Shown piece after piece: positions 4,169-8,351 of a stretch of 8,351 nucleotides of DNA; position 1 is the first letter of the stretch; every line of letters starts with the position of its first letter. This stretch comes from RPQK01 sp041946865 (GTDB lineage: Bacteria > Acidobacteriota > UBA6911 > RPQK01). The notes under the pieces were generated by a model. The model searched no databases, had not been told where the DNA came from, and saw only the letters and a program-made list of their open reading frames with translations. The position numbers were made by a program, and so were the translations under genes. Location: contig JBHGBF010000246.1 in the NCBI GenBank assembly GCA_041946865.1, positions 1 through 8,351 on the forward strand, given 5' to 3'.

Positions 4169-6990
4169 GGCATCGTTATCGTCCTGGTCATTTGGACCAG
4201 CATTTCCGAATTGCGGAAGAACAGCCAGCGCGCTGATCCTGCTTCAATAGAGGCGTTGATAGAGGTGCCCGCAGGCGCGACATACCACGGTTTGCTGAAC
4301 TCCAGAAAAAGCCTCGCGTCGAGCAGGTCGCCGATCCATTCGCTGCTGAGCGCCGTTTCGATCGTCACGCCGCCCTGGCCGTCGGCATTTGCCGATACAT
4401 AGATGGGGAACTGGAGGCTGGAGCCTGACCTCAATTCAAAGAAATGCCGGCGAGCCCCGCTTGCCTCCTGGCCGCCGTAGACGATCTGATAAATCTCGAT
4501 ATCGTAGGCGTCGATCAATGATGCCGAGCCGGCAGAGTCCCCGACAGTCAGCAAGGCCGTATTAATGGATCCCTTGTCGAGCACGATCTTGGACGACGCT
4601 ATCCCCACTTCCCAATTGGGCTGCTGGAGCAAGAGCGTCAGACAGGCAGGGCTTCCCGGCGGCCGGCTCACCAGGAAGAGGTCGGCGGTCGGGTGAAAGC
4701 GCGCCCAGAATTCGTGCGGATTGCTCTTCCTGCCGTTGACGCTGACCTCGACCGCACCGCTCTGCGCCTCGTCGGGCACGTAAACGGCCAGGCGGTCCGC
4801 CCCCGCGCTCTTGATGATTGCCGGCACGCGCGTCCCGCCCGGACCGGCGAAGGTCACCTGGTTTTCGGCGGGAACGGTGCTGAAACCCGAACCCAGCAGC
4901 CACACTTCCCGTCCGATTTCCCCTCGGTCGGGATAGATGCTCCGTATCGCCGGCCCACCACTCGGCGCAGCAACCGTCTTGAAACTGCGCGTCCGCACCA
5001 CGGTGATCGGGACGTTCCTGGTTTCGTTCACACTCACTGAGGTGAAAACTGCCGTGATGTTGAAGGTCTCGTCCGGCCCTGCCGGCAGGCCGTAAATGTC
5101 GCGATACAGGATGAAGTGTGTTGTCGTGCCGGTCCGGAACACCGATTCGGGACCAGGTGTCGGCTCGTCAAAAATGGTCAGGACGCCCGGTTCGCACGTA
5201 CCCTTGCCGATCGTGTCGAGTCCGTACTCGTATTCCCTGACGATTTCGAAGTTGACGTTGTTCGTCCCTTCCTTCCCGGTAACCCGTGCAGCGTTGAAGT
5301 CGGTGTCATCCTCATCCCCGAAGCCGACATAGCCGTCGGCGGGCACTTTGGAGAAATCAGTCGTCCCCTTCTCTATCTTGATTCGTGTCCGAGCCGTGCG
5401 CATGTCGTTGAAGTAGTTGTTGACGCGAATCGTGAATGCCGGAGACGAACCTGCCAACAGGGTGTGAGGAATGATGTCGAAGTCAGGACTGTACTTGGGG
5501 TTCTGGACTCTGACCGTGGCAGTGTCAGTCGCTGGTGTCGGCGCGCTGTCCTCGACCTGCACCGTGACGTCGGCTGAGCCGTATTCGCCCGCAGACAAAC
5601 CGGTTACCTCCACGACATTGCCTTTCAGCTCGACCTTGGCGGTGACCTGCTGCTCGGCCGAAAGGGGTTTCAGCTTGTAGGGCGGAGTACCGCCTCCAAT
5701 GAGTAAGTACTCCTTCCCCGTGCCGGGCGGCATGAGAAGAACGGCCGAGCTGGGCCTGATATCAAGTGCTGCGGCGCCCGTGGTGACTTCAAAGCCCACG
5801 GCTGCGGTCGATTGGCCGCTGACGGTAACGTCCACTGCATAGACCCCTGGGGTCATTGTCGGCGGAACCGTCCCGGAGATAGTCGTTTCCGTGGCCGCCG
5901 TAAGAGTCGCGCTGACGCCCTGGCTCGTCCCGCTCTTTGAGAATGTGACGGTGTTATTCGCGAGGACCGGACTGAATCCTTTGCCCAGCAGCGTAAAGGC
6001 CGAGCCGGCCGGCCCCTTCTTCGGCGCCATGTACCGAATCCAGAAAACAGCCGGAAGCGGCGTCTCAGCGGAGTTGATCGTGAAGACCAGCGCACTCGAC
6101 ACTCCTCCGCCGGGAGGCGGACTCTGCACCCTCACCAGGACACCGTCGGCGCTGGCGACATCTGCAGCCGCAACGGCCGCTTGAAGCTGAGCAGCACTGA
6201 CGAACGTCGTCGGTCGCACCTCCCCGTCCCAGAGCACCTTTGAGTCACTGACGAAGTTGGTGCCGGTAACGGTGAGCGTCAGAACCCCGCCGCCTGCCGT
6301 AACCGAGCTGGGCGTCAGGCTGGTGAGTGTCGGAGAAGGGTTGGCAGCCGTAAGCCCGGCGCCACTGACGTTTACGACCGCATTCATCGCCGCGCCGCCC
6401 GAGCTGGCCGAAATGGTGATTGTGCCGGAGTGAGTCGCGACCGAAGAGGGCGAGTAACGAACCGTGACCGCCCGCTCGGCGCCCGGCCCGACCTCAAACG
6501 GAACCGCCGGCGACACGGCCTCAAACTGCGGGTTAGTGCTGGAAACGGCCGTAATCGTCAGCTTCGCATTTCCTCCGTTTGAGACTGCCAAGGTCAGGTC
6601 CTTGCCTGTCCCGACGCGCACGTCGCCGAAGCTGAGGCTTGCCGGCGTGACCAGGAGCGTCCCTTGGCAGTCGACCAGGAGCTTGCGTCGCGTGATGTGT
6701 TGCACCAGGCGGACGATGTCCAGGACGTCGACCTGGTTATCCTGGTTCACATCCGCCACAATCAGCAAGTCACCCGACAGCGGCGTCTTCCCGAGGATGT
6801 GCGCCTGGATGGCGACTACGTCCCGGATGTCACGCTGTTCGTCGTGGTTCACGTCGCCGGGACAGATGGTCTCGACCGAAGCATAAGTGGGAAAACCGAA
6901 CCAGCCGGGAGAAAGGAAGCGGATCGCCAGGCAGCCGCCGGCGGCGACGAACAGGCCGATGAGCCCAAGCTTGAAGATTTTCGTTCGCAT
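4165..6990 (-). CDS. Dockerin-bearing multi-module surface protein (ASH, IPT/TIG repeats)
   Basis: 941 residues, ATG at 6990 with a purine-rich Shine-Dalgarno ending 6 bases upstream. Residues 1-30 are an export signal with a lipobox-like AAGGC ending at Cys20, so this may be a lipoprotein; position -3 is Ala, which makes the lipobox weak, and a plain membrane anchor is possible. Residues 43-108 are a dockerin with two calcium loops. Residues about 110-213 are an ASH/choice-of-anchor D domain (PASLSFGDV...). Residues about 219-307 are an IPT/TIG domain, followed by a second at about 313-402. Residues about 408-497 are an Ig- or cadherin-like stretch. Residues about 500-668 are a region I do not recognise. 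A third IPT/TIG domain lies at about 680-765, and the last 175 residues are also unrecognised. No catalytic motif is visible. It sits between one cohesin-like gene upstream and another two genes downstream, so it is the natural binding partner of both. Its stop codon overlaps the next start (ATGA), suggesting translational coupling. Domain calls are by eye. Confidence 0.92.
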   Translation of the reverse strand: MRTKIFKLGLIGLFVAAGGCLAIRFLSPGWFGFPTYASVETICPGDVNHDEQRDIRDVVAIQAHILGKTPLSGDLLIVADVNQDNQVDVLDIVRLVQHITRRKLLVDCQGTLLVTPASLSFGDVRVGTGKDLTLAVSNGGNAKLTITAVSSTNPQFEAVSPAVPFEVGPGAERAVTVRYSPSSVATHSGTITISASSGGAAMNAVVNVSGAGLTAANPSPTLTSLTPSSVTAGGGVLTLTVTGTNFVSDSKVLWDGEVRPTTFVSAAQLQAAVAAADVASADGVLVRVQSPPPGGGVSSALVFTINSAETPLPAVFWIRYMAPKKGPAGSAFTLLGKGFSPVLANNTVTFSKSGTSQGVSATLTAATETTISGTVPPTMTPGVYAVDVTVSGQSTAAVGFEVTTGAAALDIRPSSAVLLMPPGTGKEYLLIGGGTPPYKLKPLSAEQQVTAKVELKGNVVEVTGLSAGEYGSADVTVQVEDSAPTPATDTATVRVQNPKYSPDFDIIPHTLLAGSSPAFTIRVNNYFNDMRTARTRIKIEKGTTDFSKVPADGYVGFGDEDDTDFNAARVTGKEGTNNVNFEIVREYEYGLDTIGKGTCEPGVLTIFDEPTPGPESVFRTGTTTHFILYRDIYGLPAGPDETFNITAVFTSVSVNETRNVPITVVRTRSFKTVAAPSGGPAIRSIYPDRGEIGREVWLLGSGFSTVPAENQVTFAGPGGTRVPAIIKSAGADRLAVYVPDEAQSGAVEVSVNGRKSNPHEFWARFHPTADLFLVSRPPGSPACLTLLLQQPNWEVGIASSKIVLDKGSINTALLTVGDSAGSASLIDAYDIEIYQIVYGGQEASGARRHFFELRSGSSLQFPIYVSANADGQGGVTIETALSSEWIGDLLDARLFLEFSKPWYVAPAGTSINASIEAGSARWLFFRNSEMLVQMTRTITMP
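6667..6864 (-). other. Dockerin domain inside the 4165-6990 gene
   Basis: Residues 43-108 of the encoded protein. Two F-hand calcium loops are complete. Loop 1 has Asp46, Asn48, Asp50, Asp54 and Asp57 (DVNHDEQRDIRD). Loop 2 has Asp80, Asn82, Asp84, Asp88 and Asp91 (DVNQDNQVDVLD). Each is followed by a hydrophobic helix (VVAIQAHIL and IVRLVQHIT). This matches the type I dockerin pattern D-x-N-x-D-x3-[ND]-x2-D. Positions 10-11 of the loops, which set specificity in clostridial dockerins, are Ile-Arg and Val-Leu here, unlike the Ser-Thr typical of Clostridium thermocellum. Cys43 and Cys108 lie just outside the two repeats and could form a disulfide closing the domain. The dockerin is at the N-terminus; in cellulosomal enzymes it is more often C-terminal. 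Confidence 0.9.
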
Positions 6991-6996
6991 CTCGCG

Positions 6997-7006
6997 CTCC
7001 CCCCTC
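6997..7006 (-). promoter_or_regulatory. Ribosome binding site of the dockerin gene
   Basis: On the minus strand the 10 bases read GAGGGGGGAG and end 6 bases before the ATG at 6990. They lie in the 27-bp gap after the TAA of the upstream gene. This is the strongest Shine-Dalgarno of the four genes. Confidence 0.7.
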
Positions 7007-7017
7007 GGGCGCGGTGC

Positions 7018-8187
7018 TTATTGCATCTCGATCACTGGGAATGTCGTCAGCAAGTTCCCCTCCAGCTTCAGAGCAATTGCTGATATCGGCGCTGTCGCCG
7101 CCACTTCAATCGAGCCGCTAAATTCGGGATGGTCCTGCAGCACCGGGAAAAACTCGCTGGCGAACTTGGGCATGTGCTGTCCGGCTGCCAGCGGCACCGG
7201 CTTCGTTCCCTGCGCAGTCCCCGCCTGGTCCCGCAGCGTTAAGACGAGGTCGACCGCCCGATTCGAACCGTTCGCAAAAGCGATGCCGGTGTCGGACCGG
7301 CCGCGAACGAAGATCAGCGGCACCGAGAACCGAGTCCCCCGCCGGCTGTCCCCCACGCCGGACTCGCTGACGCACTGACTGCCGGGGCTCAGCTGGCTGA
7401 AGAGAATCGTTCCTCCCAAAGGACCGTTGCCCGACACCTGCGCGTAACCAAACAGGAATGGCCCGGTCCCATCCGTCTGCAGCATCACGGCGCCGCGGCT
7501 CGGCGCTGTGAACGAGAATTTCGAACCCGTCTGCCCGCCAATCATTCGAACCGACATCGGACTTCCGTCGGACTGGCAGAAGCTCACCTCACCGCCTGTC
7601 GCCGTCGTTGTCCGGTTTACCAGAATCAACGTCGTGATATAGCTGCCGACGCCAAAGTCGCCGTTGGCGATTTGCGGAAACACCACGGTGTTGGCCCCGG
7701 CAACAGGGTCGGCGGCCTGGGTCGAAAGCGTGACCGACCCTGGCTGCGTCACCACGGTGACGCGGTTGCCTTCGGCATCAGCCGCCTGAACGTCCGAAAG
7801 CTGCACTTGGGACGCGCTTTCGGCCGCAGCCGAGCCGGAGCTCTGGAAGATCAGGTTCACGACCGTCCCCTTTCCTTCTTTCAGCGACGAAAGGGAGGCG
7901 GAAAACAAGACGACAGTCACGCGGGCGGATTCACGGCGGCATCCCAGGCTGTGGTCTTCCAGAGCCTCGCCGGGCAGGAGGGAAGCATCATCCCGAAGGC
8001 CCAGAAGACTCGCGTCCCAGCTCACAGTGAATTGAAGGGCGGTGATGTTTTTTCCGTCGGAAATCAGCAAAGGGAACGCGACCGCGTCGCCGGGGTTGAC
8101 TCTCAGGACAGGAGCCCTGAGCTCCACCTGTCCCGCCGCAAAACCGCATGTCAGGACGAACAACAACCCGAGCGATAGTCGCTTCAT
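7018..8187 (-). CDS. Secreted cohesin-like protein with C-terminal FPQ-motif beta module
   Basis: First gene of the operon, 389 residues from the chosen ATG at 8187. The frame is open up to 8304, but only the start at 8187 puts a signal peptide at the N-terminus (MKRLSLGLLFVL..., cleavage plausible near AAG-Q, residues 17-20). No strong Shine-Dalgarno precedes it. Residues about 21-155 look like a cohesin domain: NPGDAVAFPL, then ALQFTVSWDASLL, a central VTVVLFSASL strand, GKGTVVNLIF, and a closing GSVTL strand. Residues about 166-389 are a second beta-rich module beginning VVFPQIANG and ending TTFPVI; I know this FPQ-type module mainly from acidobacterial secreted proteins and have no function for it. 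The same two modules in the same order recur in the gene at 322-3258. Inferred role: an extracellular or periplasmic partner for the dockerin encoded 27 bp downstream. The fold call rests on sequence pattern only. Cohesin-like modules also occur in proteins with no dockerin partner. Confidence 0.88.
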   Translation of the reverse strand: MKRLSLGLLFVLTCGFAAGQVELRAPVLRVNPGDAVAFPLLISDGKNITALQFTVSWDASLLGLRDDASLLPGEALEDHSLGCRRESARVTVVLFSASLSSLKEGKGTVVNLIFQSSGSAAAESASQVQLSDVQAADAEGNRVTVVTQPGSVTLSTQAADPVAGANTVVFPQIANGDFGVGSYITTLILVNRTTTATGGEVSFCQSDGSPMSVRMIGGQTGSKFSFTAPSRGAVMLQTDGTGPFLFGYAQVSGNGPLGGTILFSQLSPGSQCVSESGVGDSRRGTRFSVPLIFVRGRSDTGIAFANGSNRAVDLVLTLRDQAGTAQGTKPVPLAAGQHMPKFASEFFPVLQDHPEFSGSIEVAATAPISAIALKLEGNLLTTFPVIEMQ

Positions 8188-8331
8188 GTGGTGCCGTGTT
8201 GTGGCTTGCCCTTTTATCATTAGGTTACAACCACAAGCAAGCGGAAAGCGATCTCCTGTGTAACCCCTCAGTTTTTTGTTCGGAGTGTGGCATCCGGAAA
8301 ACACCTATCGGAGTGGAGACGGGCGGTTATA
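8188..8331 (-). promoter_or_regulatory. Operon leader and probable promoter region
   Basis: Non-coding stretch before the first gene. The best -10-like hexamer on the minus strand is TATAAC (8326-8331), at the inner edge of the right-hand repeat, but no good -35 can be seen before the window ends. A second weak pair lies nearer the gene: TTGCTT, a 16-base spacer, then GATAAA. An inverted repeat GGTTACA (8223-8229) / TGTAACC (8259-8265) and another, GCTTGC (8204-8209) / GCAAGC (8237-8242), could be operator half-sites or leader hairpins. None is strong enough to fix a transcription start. Confidence 0.25.
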
Positions 8332-8351
8332 GTGGCCGGACTCTCCAGAGT
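8332..8351 (-). repeat. Right copy of edge inverted repeat
   Basis: Exact reverse complement of bases 18-37, ending at the last base of the window, so the true extent is unknown. If it continues like the left copy, the next bases outside the window would be CCGG and would complete the same hairpin. It lies just upstream of the operon leader. Confidence 0.7.

Noticed and set aside
3242..4402. Plus-strand open frame of 386 residues
   Set aside because: It is antisense to the 296-residue gene and to the ends of its two neighbours, with no recognisable domain, while the minus-strand genes have signal segments and modules.
4165..8187. Cellulosome gene cluster
   Set aside because: No glycoside hydrolase, carbohydrate-binding module or scaffoldin with repeated cohesins is present; each cohesin-like protein has only one such module.
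8188..8304. N-terminal extension of the first gene to the ATG at 8304
   Set aside because: The 39 extra residues are not signal-like and would bury the clear signal peptide beginning at 8187; the stretch looks like leader DNA.
1..8351. Complete transposon defined by the edge repeats
   Set aside because: No transposase, integrase or resolvase is encoded between the repeats, and the left copy is itself a self-complementary hairpin, which fits a dispersed palindromic element better.

Overview
The window (8351 bases, GC-rich) holds one compact operon of four genes, all on the minus strand and read from right to left: a 389-residue secreted cohesin-like protein (8187 to 7018), a 941-residue dockerin-bearing multi-module protein (6990 to 4165), a 296-residue membrane-anchored protein ending in an ASH-type beta domain (4168 to 3278), and a 978-residue protein that joins an Lgt-like seven-helix membrane module to a cohesin-like exported half (3258 to 322). 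The gaps are 27 bp, a 4-base ATGA overlap and 19 bp, so the genes are probably co-transcribed. No gene is supported on the plus strand.

The taxon cannot be proven from the sequence. Long secreted proteins built from cohesin-like, IPT/TIG, choice-of-anchor D (ASH) and FPQ-motif modules, with high GC and Gram-negative-like export signals, are what I would expect from an acidobacterium (Solibacter/Bryobacter type) or a similar soil or sediment bacterium. This is inference from family knowledge.

The most interesting reading is a small non-cellulosomal cohesin-dockerin system. One protein carries a dockerin with two complete calcium loops. Two proteins carry paralogous cohesin-like modules, one apparently secreted and one tethered to, or released from, an eight-helix membrane protein. 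The fourth is a small anchored beta protein. No glycoside hydrolase or other obvious enzyme is encoded besides the Lgt-like module, so this looks like a surface assembly and not a cellulosome. The Lgt-like module lacks three residues important in E. coli Lgt (His103, Asn146 and Glu151 correspond to Leu, Cys and Cys). It keeps the Tyr/Arg/Glu cluster of the last helices, so it may be a paralogue with a changed or lost activity.

The two window edges carry a matching sequence in opposite orientation (18-37 and 8332-8351, 20 of 20 bases, with further partial match inward). The left copy forms a perfect hairpin. Bases 1-321, downstream of the operon, contain a cluster of short hairpins, a 10-base tandem duplication and no convincing gene. 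Bases 8188-8331 are the operon leader, with weak promoter-like sequences and an inverted repeat.
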